This document shows, piece after piece, positions 20,746 through 32,370 of a stretch of 64,000 nt of DNA. The DNA comes from Macrotis lagotis. Lineage: Eukaryota; Chordata; Mammalia; Peramelemorphia; Peramelidae. The position numbers were made by a program, and so were the translations under genes. Location of the stretch: assembly GCF_037893015.1 (NCBI RefSeq), contig NC_133666.1:661807482-661871481 (forward strand). The letters run 5' to 3'. How positions within the stretch are numbered: position 1 is the stretch's first letter; the number at the start of each line of letters is the position of its first letter. Below the pieces are notes generated by a model, which had not been told where the DNA came from, did not search any database, and saw only the letters and a list, made by a program, of their open reading frames with translations.

Positions 20746-21575
20746 AGGGTTCTAGGAGAAATTTAGTCATGACATTCCATTGACTGGACCAGGGTCCTGA
20801 TGAGTTGGTTTGCATCATCTGTGTATTGCTCTCAAAGGGGAAAAATAGCTGAATTTTGAGTTTGAAATTTCTATTTTAATTTTTAAATATAATTAGAGAA
20901 CATTTAATTGGATAGCATCCCTATATAGTAAGCATTTTCCATCCATTTCTCTTTTCCTATATGGATTTTTAGATTGATTTCTTTTGAGTAAAAATGGATC
21001 TTATTTAGGGGGTTTAAGTGATGTTCTGGGATTAATCACACAATCAACCCAATATCTTCTCTACTACATCTACCTCATTATTTGTAAGAAATCCATCTTT
21101 AATTTATATCTGGTGAGCAACATTCTTTATGCTGAATGTCTTTGGGACTTTATAAATTGAGTATGATTTTAAGATGTACCTTAAAGATTATTTGTTGGAA
21201 GAAGCATTCTGAGATAGCCATCCACCAGGCTCTACCAGGGCATCTTGGCATCTCTCCTTCTACTTCACCCTCCTCCTCGTTCCCTCACCCGGAGCAGTAA
21301 TAATATCCAGTGACTAGATCTCTAGAAACAATGCTTTCCCTCCCTGAAGGAACATATCCACTTAGTTTTAGAACTCTGGTCTGAGGATATGTCCTGATTG
21401 ATGGTTGAGTATGAAATCACCTAACTCACAATGTCTACTCAGTCTTAGACTTTCTATTTACCTCTAGTTCTGGTAAGAGTAATGAAACCACTCTTGCCAT
21501 TGATACTAGAAATGGTCTATCAATCCACTGTCCTATGGCTCTACTAAACATTCCTGGGATTTCTTAGACCCAACC
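20746..21575. other. No recognised gene or repeat
   Basis: Plain sequence. A short L1-like 3' flavour near 20870-20960 is too weak to call. Confidence 0.4.
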
Positions 21576-21594
21576 TCCCTTCTCTGGTCATCAT

Positions 21595-21720
21595 TTGCTT
21601 ATGTGTGTGGTATCCCCTTCTTTCAAGCTTCTTGAGGCCAGGGGACTAATTTTCTTTGAAAGCCCAACACCTACTATGATGCCTATCCCTAGAAAGCACA
21701 ATTTATTTTAATTGAATTCT
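21595..21720 (+). mobile_element. L2 3'-end fragment, diverged
   Basis: Wording aagcttcttgaggccagggg, actaattttctttgaaagcc, caacacctactatgatgcct. Confidence 0.55.
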
Positions 21721-22114
21721 TGAAAACTATGCAAGGTGAGTGAACATTTTGGCAGGTATTATCAAGGTGAAAAGCTTTCTAGAATGGTTCTAGTAGCAGA
21801 GTAAGTCTCTTGTCTGAAAACCTAAGTTCAGAGAGGCTGCTCACCAGGTGGCTCACTTCAAGAAACTGAATACTTGACCATGGCTGCCCATGACATGGTA
21901 AATATGAAAGAAATACTGGGAATGGTATTTTGTAGCATAGAGCAAATCAAACACCCACTGTCTATACAGTGAGTTTATGTGTATATGCACATTTAGCTAT
22001 ATGCTGCTTTTGGTATCTGTCATACTATTGAATTTGAATATCTATTAAATTAGTATGAGAATTTGTATGGAAAATGGGAGATGCCCATTTTCTTTCTCAG
22101 ATAAAAGGAGATTA

Positions 22115-22505
22115 AGAGGGTGTCCAGGTAGCTCAGTGGATTGAGTGCCAGGACTGCAGTCATGAAGACTCCTCTTTCCAAGTTCAAATCTTGCCTCAGA
22201 CACCACCTATGGACTCTGAGTAAGTCACTAAAACTTGTTTTCCTCAGTTTCCTCATCTATAAAATGAACTTAAGAAGGAAATTGCAAACCACTCCAGTAT
22301 TTTTTTTTTTTTGGTTTTTGCAAGGCAATGGGGTTAAGTGACTTGCCCAAGGTCACATAGCTAAGTAATTATTAAGGGTCCAAGGTTGAATTTGAACTCA
22401 GGTCCTCCTGACTGTGCCACCCAGCTGCCCACCACTTCAGTATTTTTGTCAAGAAAATACCAAAAAGATTTACAAAGAATTTGAGACATCTGAAAGTGAC
22501 TGAAC
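22115..22505 (+). mobile_element. MAR1-like SINE, split by WSINE1-like SINE
   Basis: The first part (22115-22304) has gtccaggtagctcagtggat, ccaagttcaaatcttgcctc and tcctcagtttcctcatctat. The second part (22431-22505) finishes the element with tcaagaaaataccaaaaaga, then tttgagacatctgaaagtga and ctgaacaac. The halves are separated by a minus-strand WSINE1-like copy. Confidence 0.9.
22305..22430 (-). mobile_element. WSINE1-like SINE inside MAR1
   Basis: T-run, then tttgcaaggcaatggggtta, agtgacttgcccaaggtcac, ending gtgccacccagctgccc. Duplications accactccagtattttt (22288-22304) and accacttcagtattttt (22431-22447) differ at one base. Confidence 0.92.
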
Positions 22506-22649
22506 AACAAAATAGGCATTAGAAAATTCTGGGAATATCTAAGAGTGGACCATATTGGTTTAGCCTTCTTTAAAGCACTATTTTGCTTTTTTATCTCCTC
22601 AGAGATCTGTTTACACTAGATTGAATAGAATAGTTTTTGGTCACAGCCT

Positions 22650-22900
22650 CAACTCAATTTAATAAACATTTATTAAGTATCTATTTTATACATAACAGTC
22701 AATAAGTGTTTATTAAATACCTATTATACTCTACATACTGTACTAGGCACTGTTCATTGTCCCTGACCTCGAGGAGTTTACATTCTTTTAAAAAATGTAT
22801 ATATTGTTGTGTTACCAAATATTTCAGCAATACAAGATTTGTAATAAGGAGTTCAGCATCAAAAATGACAAAATTAAGTTGGCAAAATATTTTACAATCT
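22650..22900 (+). repeat. Interspersed repeat (aataaacatttattaag type)
   Basis: The start motif occurs twice in a row (22656-22690 and 22700-22735), then tactgtactaggcactgttc, cctcgaggagtttacattct. Family name uncertain. Confidence 0.5.
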
Positions 22901-23254
22901 TACAGCATTATATAAATTTACTATCATTATCATTACCCTATTATCATCATTACTTTTGTTATTCATAGTAATAAAAATAAAATTATACCTTCCTTTATGG
23001 CTTTCATCTTCCCAGTGCATCCCTGCACTCCTTAGAGACAGCATTGTCAATTAAAACATGCAGAGAAGGAAATTGAGGGCAAAAAGGATAAAAGATGTGG
23101 CTCTCTATTCCCATCTTTAGTTGTGTCACAGTGGTAATAGTGGGAAATCACCTCATTAGAGCTACTGATATTTGCGTATTTCAAATGTTCACCATTTCCT
23201 AAACTGATAGGGTTCTAATTTCATATCTCTTCTGCCTGTGGTAAGAAGCAGAAA

Positions 23255-23440
23255 CTAATAAACTAGTCAGTGAGTATTTATTTAAGAGTTTACCGTGTAC
23301 AGACATGTGCTAAGCAATGAAAATATAAGTAAAAAGAAAAGTATTCTCTACCCTCAAGGAACTTACATCCTTATGGGGGAAGCTGAAAAGAGAGGAGAAT
23401 GATTATCTTTCTTTTTGGATTTATTAATTATTGAATTAGA
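23255..23440 (+). repeat. Interspersed repeat, same type as 22650
   Basis: Wording gtgagtatttatttaagagt, gtgctaagcaatgaaaatat, ctcaaggaacttacatcctt. Confidence 0.5.
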
Positions 23441-23760
23441 AAAGGACAGCTAGATAGTGAAATGGGTAGAAAGCTGGTCCTGAAGTCAGGAGAAACTAAA
23501 TTCAAATCTGATCTCAGCCACATACTAGCTGTATGACCTTGGGTAAGTCACTTAACCCTGATTGTGACTCCATCAGGGTCATCTCCAGTTGTCCTGATCC
23601 ATATCTGGCCCCAGAATTCACATGGCTCTGAAGGAGAAAGTGAAGCTGGTGACTTAGCATAGCACCCTGTCACTCAAATTCAATTCTGTTTGTCATGTCA
23701 TCATCTCTCTGCTGTCATGAGCTTCTTTGAGAATGAAAGACAAACATAATTGAGTTAAGA
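23440..23760 (+). mobile_element. Compound tRNA-SINE with long 3' body
   Basis: Head ggacagctagatagtgaaat, middle ctgaagtcaggagaaactaa, body atctccagttgtcctgatcc, gaagctggtgacttagcata, tail ctgctgtcatgagcttcttt and gaatgaaagacaaacataa. It is the most complete copy in the window. Confidence 0.85.
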
Positions 23761-23799
23761 TTAAGGTCTTTCCCCTTTTCTACTTCTTCATTCAGAAGT

Positions 23800-24400
23800 C
23801 AGCCCCTGTAGCTTATTCAGGAAGCCTTTGAAGAGCAGGGCAGATACTGAGAGGTACAACTCAGATCTCTTCAAAAGGTTTAAAGTTTATTGAACTGATG
23901 AATTCTGGCCCATTTTATTCAGACGTTTCTGGGAAAATCTCATTTCCCCCTTTTGTTAGACAGGTGATATGGATTCAGATAAGTCTCTTTGACCCTAACT
24001 GCGTGATCAGTTATATTCCCCCCCTCCTTAGAATAAACCCACCTCTCATTATGTTAATTCTCTCATTAATTGTTAACCAATCAGAATTTATTTCCACCCA
24101 CAGGAACACCAACTCTTCTGAGGGCATATAAATATTGAGTAGGTTCCATGATTGAACTTTGGTATAGGGGAGATGGTCAAATGACTATCTTTTTATTAAT
24201 AATATACTGGCATTATTTAATAAAATGATTAATTACCTGGAAACCATGTCTCTTGAACTTTTTATACAAGATAGTAAAATCCAGAGGAATAAAACTGGGT
24301 AGATTAAGGTCTCCCATGTCCTCTAACATGACTCTCTCCCTAGTTTTTAGGTAAAATTTACCCAAATCTAGGATAATTAATATATAAATTATTATTTGTT
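23800..24400 (+). mobile_element. LTR-like repeat, copy A
   Basis: It carries, in order, a CCAAT box (gttaaccaatcagaattt near 24072), a TATA-like box (gcatataaatattgag near 24124), and A/T-rich aataaaatgattaattacct followed by tctcttgaactttttatac. The same segments occur in reverse orientation at 37230-37690. The promoter-like order and repetition suggest a solo LTR, but TG…CA ends and a duplication were not found. Confidence 0.5.
24072..24135 (+). promoter_or_regulatory. CCAAT plus TATA-like boxes of LTR-like repeat
   Basis: aaccaatcag followed about 45 bp later by gcatataaatattgag. The spacing fits a Pol II promoter in an LTR. Activity is unknown. Confidence 0.35.
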
Positions 24401-25020
24401 ATTTTGTTATTCTATTAATATACACTCTGTGTTAACATCCCAGAATTTAGTTAAATAAGTGACTCTCTTTCTTCTTGATCCATGCCCCTTGATATTATCC
24501 CTCCCAGAGATCTATATTAAGAATCTAAGCTGACTAAGAGGCAATGAGAGAGCCTATTCCTGAGTCAACTTCCCATGAGCGGGACCTTAAGCTAATCTTT
24601 TTTGGGGGAGTGAGTGAGTGGGAGAAATTGTCCTTTAATCCATTCATTTAATAAAAGACTTTTTTTGTCCTCAATCCATTACTCACATTTCTGAAGGAAA
24701 TTTTCAGACTCCCTAGGAGTCTGAAAAGGAATTTACAAAGAAATATTTTTAATATTACTAGTTTAATATTAAACTCAGAGGAGATTTTTAAAAAAGATGT
24801 TTCCACATAACTGCCTATGTGGAGTATGATGTTCAATTTTAGGAACCATGTTATCTAAAGGGCATTCATTAACAAATTTTCTACTTTGTGGGGAGTGTCA
24901 TGGACCCCTTTGGCAATCTACTGACTAATTCTTCCCTTTCAAAATAATGCTTTCAAATGCATAAAGCAAAACACATAGTATTACAAAGGAAATCTGTTAT
25001 AATGAAATACAATTATCAAA
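24401..25020. other. Unassigned, may continue the LTR-like element
   Basis: No coding motif is visible. AT-rich, with an in-place inverted motif agactccctaggagtct near 24708. Confidence 0.35.
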
Positions 25021-25024
25021 TATT

Positions 25025-25370
25025 TTTAAAAGTTGATAAATCATAATAACAATAGGTAACATTTACATAGTATTTACTATGAAGAAATACTGTTCAAGTT
25101 ACTATTGTTATATTTAATTTAATTTATATTATCTATGTTATATTTCTGTTATATATATTTTATATTTAATATATATTATGTTATATTTATGCTATATTTA
25201 ATTTAATCCTCATTACAACTGTGGCAGATAGGTACTATTTATTGTCCCTCTTTTATATTCGAAGTAACTGAGGCAGGCAAAGATTAAGTGACTTGCCAAG
25301 GTCACAAAGTTCATAAATGTCTGAGATTGGATTTGAACTCAGGTGTTTCTGATTCCAAGGCATGGTGTGG
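25025..25370 (-). mobile_element. MIR-like SINE expanded by AT-rich sequence
   Basis: The 5' part (plus strand) taacatttacatagtattta and the 3' part actgaggcaggcaaagatta, agtgacttgccaaggtcaca flank a TA-rich insertion-like patch (about 25110-25205) built of ttatattta-type units. Confidence 0.75.
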
Positions 25371-25590
25371 ATAGACTTGACTAGAAAATAGAAAGATATC
25401 TGAGTTCAAATTCACTCTTTGCTTTGTGAGAGCAAGGTCACTTCACTGTGTTTACCTCAGTTTCATCATCTGTAAAATGAACTGGAGAAATGAATGCCAA
25501 ACCGCTCTGGTATCTTTACCAACAAAACCCCAAATGGATCACAAAGAATTGGACATGACTGAAAAATGACTCAAATTCCTAACTCCACAA
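25370..25590 (+). mobile_element. MAR1-like SINE
   Basis: tgagttcaaattcactcttt, tacctcagtttcatcatctg, tgaactggagaaatgaatgc, caaatggatcacaaagaatt. Confidence 0.85.
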
Positions 25591-25830
25591 GAGTTAGTGC
25601 TTTAAGTTTTGCAAAGTATTTCACAAATATTATCTTATTTGATCCTCTCAATAACTCTGTAAAGTACATACATACAATCCCCAAGTTACATATGAGGAAA
25701 CTGAAGCAAAAGGACGTGAAATGACTTGCTCAAGGCCACACAGTAGATTTCGGAAACCAAATTTGAAATCAAGTCATCCTTGCTCCAGACCTGGCACTCT
25801 TATCTATTTAATCACATAGCTCACAGTGGC
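25590..25830 (-). mobile_element. MIR-like SINE
   Basis: Plus strand: tttcacaaatattatcttat, ttacatatgaggaaactgaa, tgacttgctcaaggccacac, then ccagacctggcactctta. Confidence 0.85.
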
Positions 25831-25949
25831 CAGATTAAGTAATACTTATCTAACAAGGGTCCAAAGAAATGCAACCAGCATGATGATGATGAGGTAGGAT
25901 ATGGGATGGAGAACTCATTTTTTTCCAAGGAAGACCATTCTACCTACTT

Positions 25950-26080
25950 CTGTTTTTTTTTAATTTAAATTTTCTATGAATAAGCATTTGTTTCCTCTTC
26001 TAGTCCCTCACCCCCTCCCATTCAAAAGTTAAAAAAAGAAAAATAATGCCTTTGTAACAGTTAAGTGAGATGTAGGACTG
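25950..26080 (-). mobile_element. Possible L1 3' end fragment
   Basis: T-run then tttcctcttctagtccctca and ccccctcccattcaaaagtt, which resembles the pyrimidine-rich complement of marsupial L1 3' UTRs. Confidence 0.35.
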
Positions 26081-27560
26081 ACACATGGGTAGAGTCCAAT
26101 GACTAGCTTGATTCTTGATGGATGGCAACTTCTCATGTAGAGAAGCTGCAGATTGTTTTTGTGGACAAACTGTGATGCTGCATGAGAGACTGTGGAGCAT
26201 GTACAATCTGCCTCTGGTTTGGTCCACTAATCATGTCTTTTGGAGATGCTTTTTTGATTGGAAATGCAATCAGAACTAGAAGAGGTTTCACAAAGACCTT
26301 AATTAGCCCCTGCCCCTCTTTTTATTGTTCTGCTCACAGTTTTACATCTTCACTGATGTTATCCAGTGTGAGACAGATCTACAAGGGTTGAGAACTCAGC
26401 CGTCTTCCCCAAGGCTACCATGTGACTGCATGGGGAAAAAAATGTCCTCCAGTCCTAGATCTCTGAATTTTTTCCTTTCTGTTTTCAATGAAAGGATAAG
26501 AGATTCTGATGTCATGACTTTTTAAATATCCTCATTGGGACCTCTAAATTCCTCCATCCCTCAGTGAGTCCCCAGGCCAAAGAAAGGAAACTTGGAGACT
26601 CTACATGATGGATACCATCAGAGACCAGGAGAAAACTACATATACCTGAGAATGAAGGGAGAAAACAACTTTCAGATACCAAGAGATGTTGAGTTACCCC
26701 TTTAAAGATCCCTTGTGCTCACAATGCTTGTGAATATACATTCTCCTCAGGTCCTGAAGATATGCTGAGAGGAGCAGCCCTGGTTTGGGGATGGGGAGGA
26801 ATGGGTTGTTCCAGTTATTGCTATTATATTATTAATTCCACCCATTCCTACTAGACTGCCTACTTCTAAAAGTTAATTACCTCTGATTCAACAATTGATA
26901 ATCAAAGATAGAGTTGGGGCTTATACATAATGGCCCTAGAAAAACCATTAGTTCCTTAGGGTCATTATTAGATCCAGAGAGGGAGACATTTATCCATCTG
27001 CCTTCTGGGAACCCAAGCCACCTGTGGGAATGAGAATTGGGAGAGGCAGTACAGAGCAAAAGCTACATGGGGTTATGAGCCTCTGTGTGTGAGTGTTTGA
27101 GTGTGTACACAAATGAATCAGAGTGAATTTATGGGAGGGAACTAGAATTTGAGAGGAATCTGCAAAGGTTTTCTGTAGAATGTTGTACTTGAGTTGAATT
27201 TGGGAGAAAATAGAAATTCTAAGAGGCAGAGATGAATACTTTGGAAACAGTCAATACAAAGAATTAGAGAAAAGATGTCTAGTTTCATAGGAGGGAAACA
27301 AGAAGAAGACAAATTTGACCAAATCAAGGTCATAATGAAGGGAAGTAATGCACCATAGAATACAGGTTTCCAATCATCTGTCCCCTTTGCTTTTTAATGT
27401 CCTTTTTTAACTTAGAAGAAAGGATCTAGGTTCCACCATACCCTCTTTTAGCTCAATTTCTATCTTCTGCCTTCTTCTACCTATGGAACCCCAGTTGAAA
27501 CAGGATAATATATTATTTTTATAAGTGGGGGATCTGTATTAAAATCCCAATTGTGTAACT
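26081..27560. other. No recognised gene; weak old-repeat traces
   Basis: Only short chance frames. The segment 27130-27320 has wording (gaggaatctgcaaaggtttt) like the repeat family at 14181 but is too diverged to assign. Confidence 0.35.
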
Positions 27561-27564
27561 TTTT

Positions 27565-28127
27565 TTCATTTGATAAAGAGCTTTTCTTTTAATTTTAGGA
27601 AAGTTTTATTTATTTTCAGTTTTACAATTTTTGCCCAAATCTTGCTTCCCTCCCCTCAACCCCGCCATAGAAGGCAGTTAGTTGTTTCTTAGTCTTTACA
27701 TCATTCCCATAGTATATGCATTTATCTAAGGTGAATGTGATGAGAGAGAAAGCATATCCTTAAGGAAGAAACATATAGTATGAGATATAGCAGAATTACA
27801 TAATAAGACAATTTTTAAAAATTAAATTAAATTAAAGGTACATAGAAAATCTTTGGTTTTTGTTCAAATTCCATAATTCTTTCTCAGGATACAAATGGCA
27901 TTCTCCATCACAGATAGGCCAAAATTATACCTGATTGTTGCCCTGTTGAAATGAGCAAGTCCATTAAGGTTGATCATCACCCCCATGTTGCTGTTAGGGT
28001 GTACAGTGTTTTTCTGGTTCTGCTCATTTTGCTCAGCATCAGTTCATGCAAATCCTTCCAGGCTTCCCTGAATTCCCATCCCTCCTGGTTTCTAATAGAA
28101 CAATAGTGTTCTATCACATCCATATAC
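27565..28127 (-). mobile_element. 5'-truncated L1 3' end
   Basis: The plus strand reads ttttatttattttcagtttt, aatcttgcttccctcccctc, aaggtgaatgtgatgagaga, ttctggttctgctcattttg, ggtttctaatagaacaatag. This matches the 3' UTR and ORF2 end of the L1 copies at 30173 and 39783. It appears to sit inside a MIR-like copy, whose remainder (gggcctcagtggcccttatc) follows at 28128-28215. Confidence 0.85.
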
Positions 28128-28215
28128 CACTCTCAGGGCCTCAGTGGCCCTTATCTGTAAAATGATAAAATGGACCTAATAATTTTTAAAGGTCTATCTA
28201 TCATACCTTTTATGG
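28128..28215 (+). mobile_element. MIR-like fragment right of the L1
   Basis: ctctcagggcctcagtggcc, cttatctgtaaaatgataaa. The left part before 27565 is badly degraded. Confidence 0.5.
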
Positions 28216-29020
28216 TTTTGATATGAAAACTCCAGGAGGCAGAGTAGGCCAAAAGGAACTCTTCTTCCTAAATTGTCATTGTTTTCAAAGCTCCTTCTTT
28301 TGGTCAGGTTAGCTCTCATATATAGTTTTTTCTCACCAAGAGACATGGAAGAGAATTGCAGAAGATTATCTTTAGAGAGGTTGGGGAATTGTGAAAAGTT
28401 TTAAGAAATTAGGACTTTAAAATTTTTACTCTTAGATTCCATTCATTTTCCAGAATCATGAGTGTGCACACAGATGTGCATCACATTCTCCTCTGGAACA
28501 AAATTGTTAAAGAAAACCAATCAACATGGCAACTTTCTGACAGTGCATGCAATATCCTGCACCCCTAGTCCTCCGCTTTGCTGAGAACAAAGAGTATTGG
28601 TGTACAACTACTTCCCCATTACATTCTTGTTGCATTGACCCACATCGTCTGATATAGTATCAAGCTTAGACTTAGCAACCAAGTCTTTTCTTTGGGAAGC
28701 AAGGAGATGGAGATATGAGGATAGAGGATAATGATAGATATAAAGAGAAAAAGTTCATCAATAAAATCTTTTAAAAATGAACACTCACAAAAAATGTATG
28801 CATTCAAATAGAGTGATTTTGTTTCTGCCTTTTAAATTTTTGTCTGTCTCTCTGTAGACTGAGAAATGACTACACACTAGAAACATTCTATTCAAAGCTT
28901 TCTTGTTCTTTGTAAATTGAAATACTTGTTGATGATCAAGTTCACAATAAAAAATAAATTTAAAAATTGAATTGAACTTAGAAAGACCATTTTACACTCA
29001 GAAATCCAGTGTCAGGAGGA
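28216..29020. other. No recognised gene or repeat
   Basis: Includes ctttgctgagaacaaag (28577-28593), an imperfect inverted CTTTG/CAAAG pair; function unknown. Confidence 0.35.
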
Positions 29021-29024
29021 ACCC

Positions 29025-29150
29025 TACCAGGAGTATGCTGGCAGATATTTAACAATAAACTTCCTGGGTAAAAAAATTGTGTGTAGGACACACTTTTACA
29101 TTTAATTTTCATGATGAACATTCTCTTCATTCTTTCCTTAAGCCTAAACC
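29025..29150 (+). repeat. Dispersed repeat family X, copy 1
   Basis: gtatgctggcagatatttaa, caataaacttcctgggtaaa, cattctttccttaagcct. The same order of words occurs at about 34365 and 58995. Confidence 0.5.
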
Positions 29151-29224
29151 TTCAGATGAATGAACTCCTTGCTGTTCCTGGTGCTCTGTATCCCATTTTC
29201 TGCCTAGGCTTTGCATGTCAATAC

Positions 29225-29375
29225 ATTTTTTTGTTTGTTCCATTTTGGTTTTTGCTAGGTAATTGGATTAAGTGATTTACCCAAGGTCACCCAGCTAGTA
29301 AATCTCAAGTATCTGAGGTTAAATTTGAATTCAAGTCCTCTTGACTCCAGGCTGGGTGCTCTATGACAATAACCT
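29225..29375 (-). mobile_element. tRNA-derived SINE
   Basis: Plus strand: ttttggtttttgctaggtaa, ttacccaaggtcacccagct, cttgactccaggctgggtgc. Confidence 0.8.
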
Positions 29376-29384
29376 CTTAACTAG

Positions 29385-29830
29385 TCTCTCTACATCCAGT
29401 TTCTTCTCTTTCCCATAACTGTCAAAGTGATAACTATAAAGCAGAAGTCTGGTCACATCACTCCACTGCCCCCAAAGCTTCAATACTTCCCATTGTTTGC
29501 AGGGTAGACTACAGACTCCTCTGTTTGACCTTTAGTTCAAATTTGGTTCCAGCCCTGTCTTTGCAGTCTGTTTACACATTACTCTACTTTGGGCTGTTGT
29601 TCTCTGAAAGTTTCAATCAAACCGGCTTATTTGTTCTTCCTCATATGAAACATTCCATTTCCTGACCCTTCTCCCTCCTCCCCTTGAGCTTTTAGAAAAC
29701 CAAAGTCCCATCAAGCTTCACTTCATGTTCAACTTCCTGCAATAAAGTTTTAACTTTCTTGATCTTCTCTCCTCCTCCTCCTCACCCCAGTCATTTGGTA
29801 TTTATGTATTTTAATACCTTTAGTTTTCTT
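29385..29830 (+). mobile_element. L2 ORF2 C-terminal/3' fragment
   Basis: ctggtcacatcactccactg, cttcaatacttcccattgtt, gcagggtagactacagactc correspond to the L2 region after the DYCNS motif; the tail drops into ttggtatttatgtatttta. Confidence 0.7.
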
Positions 29831-30172
29831 AAATTGTTTTCATTTTTATGGTTAACTTAACAATTATCAACCAACATTTCAATTTATCAAAAAAGAAGAC
29901 TTGCATAAAAAACTGTGACCTGTTATGTACATTCTATTATGTGCAGTTTGGGGAGGAAATATAAATAAATCAAACAGCATAGTAACAAAATTGCCCTACT
30001 TGTTTGAATCCTCTTCTGTATGTTTTGTTTCAAAAAGAGAAAAAACAGCCCCCAAAAATATCCTGCCACAAAAATGTATAATCAGCAAAACAAACTAAAT
30101 GCATTAAGTATATTTTAAAATGCACATCACTAGTCTATCATTATTTTGACAAGGGAGGGAAGATTCATTTTG

Positions 30173-30937
30173 GGGTTTTTTTTTGTCATTCAAGAAATAT
30201 TTTGTTTATTTTGAGTTTTACAATTTTGTTCCTAATCTTGCTTCCCTCCCCGCCACCCCCAAAGAAGGCATTCTGTTCGTCTTTATGTTGCTTCCATGGT
30301 ATACATTGCTCTAAGTTGAATGTGATGAGAGAGAAATCATACCCTTAAGTAAGAAAAATAAAGTATAAGAGATAGCAAAATTACATTAAAAAGATAACAG
30401 ATTTTTTTTCTAAATTAAAGGTCTTTGGTCTTTGTCTAAACTCCACAATTCTTTCTCTGCATACAGATGGTATTCTCCATTGCAGAGAGCCCCAAATTGT
30501 CCCTGATTGTTGCACCGATGGAATGAGCAAGTCCATCAAGGTTGATCATCACCCCCATGTTGCTGTTAGGGCATACAATGTTTTTCTGGTTCTGCTCATC
30601 TTACTCAGCATCAATTCATGTAAAGCCCTCCAGGCTTCCCTGAATTTCTATCCCTCCTAGTTTCTAATAGAACAAGAGTCTTCCGTGATATACATATACC
30701 ACAGTTTGTTAAGCCATGACACAGTTGAAGGACATTTACTTAATTTCCAATGCTTTGCCACCACAAACAAGGCCGCTATGAATATTTTTGTACAAGTGAT
30801 ATTTTTCCCCTTTTTCATCATCTCTTCAGGGTACAGACCCAGTAGTAGTGGTATTGCTGGATCAAAGAGTCTGCACATTTTTGTTGCCCTTTGGGTACAA
30901 TTCCAAATTGCTCTCCAGAAAGGTTGGATGAGTTCAT
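30173..30937 (-). mobile_element. 5'-truncated L1 with 15-bp duplication
   Basis: Starts (plus) with a T-run, then ttgtttattttgagttttac, aatcttgcttccctcccc, and runs through the ORF2 C-terminal complement to aaaggttggatgagttcat. Perfect duplications ggaagattcattttg lie at 30158-30172 and 30938-30952. Confidence 0.92.
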
Positions 30938-30989
30938 GGAAGATTCATTTTGAATATATCCTATATTGACTTATGTGGGAATATGCTCT

Positions 30990-31115
30990 ACCCCCTAGTA
31001 GAATATAAACTCCTAGATGACAAAACCGTCTGATTTTTGTATTTGTATTTCTAGACCTTAGTGAAGAGTTTGGCAAATAATAGGCAATTCATAAGTATTT
31101 TGATTGATCGATTAT
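30990..31115 (+). mobile_element. L2 3'-end fragment
   Basis: tagaatataaactcctagat, tttgtatttctagaccttag, ataggcaattcataagta, then ttgattgatcga. Confidence 0.7.
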
Positions 31116-32025
31116 ATTAAATACACAAACTCACTCCTAGTTCTAATAGACTGAATTAAACAGGAAGGCAAGGAAGATTAAAATGTCTTGATTGCTTGGG
31201 AAATGTCAATTCTGGAAGTAGGAAAATGACTTTTAACTGCTAACTGTTTAATGTAGAATTCAGGGCAGACCCAGAGTCTTGTTTCTGGCTGTTTCTCTGC
31301 TAGCTGAGCCCTGCCAGCCCCTGCCTCCCCCAGTTTGCCTGTCATGTACCACTCTAGAGACCCAGCATAAGCAAATGCTTCTGCCCATTCTGTCACTTAA
31401 ACCTGTTTCTGTTAAGTTGGTAAATAATGATGGGGAGATGTGGGGTGTCAAACGTGTTTTTGGCATGCATGTGCTGCTCCATTTGGGTGAAGCTGCTCCC
31501 ATCTGGCTTTCATATAGAGACATTGCTTTCCCTCCAGATGGTGCTGACGCTCCTCCCTGATTGCTCTCTTTGAATGGGAAAGGCACACATCTCCTTCTTG
31601 CCTAATGATGGAGCTCTGGAAAAGGAACATCTGGATAGGTTCTAGGTTAACTACCTTGCAAGCTTCCTGAGTAAGAGCTGAATGAGTCTTAGAGCTCTGA
31701 CAGATGTGTTGTGGACAAAGTATTATCTGACAACTCAAACACATTGGAGCTCTTGGGTGGTGGGCAGGAACCCTTTGATCCTGGTTATCAGCTCCATGAT
31801 GAAGAGAGGTGGCTTTCAAGAGGGGACCCGATAAGGAGCCCCTGGAGTTCATTCCCTCTTCTAGCCTTCCCTGCCCTGTTTTGATTTCGCTTTGGAAGAT
31901 CAATCTGTCAATTATTAGGAGACTAAAAATAAGTGAAGGCAACTAACCAAGTCAAGCCAATACTTTTCAGGATGCTGTGAATTCAGCACAGTGAGGTTGG
32001 ATTTCAGTGTCATAGAATGAATGAA
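31116..32025. other. Long repeat-free island, base composition less AT-rich
   Basis: No SINE, LINE or LTR word is visible and GC content is above that of the flanks at 31260-31560. Frames on both strands (93-164 codons) have no recognisable domain. Possible conserved non-coding DNA, or an unrecognised old repeat. Confidence 0.35.
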
Positions 32026-32029
32026 AACT

Positions 32030-32140
32030 GACTTCTCAAATGATTCATAGGACAACAGATAAAGAGCTGGCTTTGGAGTCAAGAAGACCTGGATCCAAGT
32101 CTTCCTTCTGATACTTACTGACTCTGTGACCCTAAGGGGT
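32030..32140 (+). mobile_element. Old tRNA-SINE fragment
   Basis: acagataaagagctggcttt, ggagtcaagaagacctggat, gatacttactgactctgtga. Confidence 0.7.
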
Positions 32141-32254
32141 CCAGGCACCTTCTGTGTTGCTAGAAGGTTTTTCCTTATTGGGAGAAACTTAGTCCAATGA
32201 AATCTCAGTAATGATTGTCCCTGTCCAAAGTTTACCAAATTGTTGAAATTCCCT

Positions 32255-32370
32255 CTCTCATTTGAATTTCTCCACAGTCCTATGAACTAAATGCTACCAA
32301 TATTTTTATACTCATTTTTGCAAATGATGAAACTAGGATTGGATTTGAACTTCAATTTTTCTTGACTTTT
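32255..32370 (-). mobile_element. MIR-like fragment
   Basis: Plus: cacagtcctatgaactaaat, actcatttttgcaaatgatg, ggattggatttgaac. Confidence 0.5.

Noticed and set aside
31448..31942. 164-codon minus-strand frame
   Set aside because: Amino-acid pattern is not recognisable and overlaps other open frames on both strands; no exon evidence.
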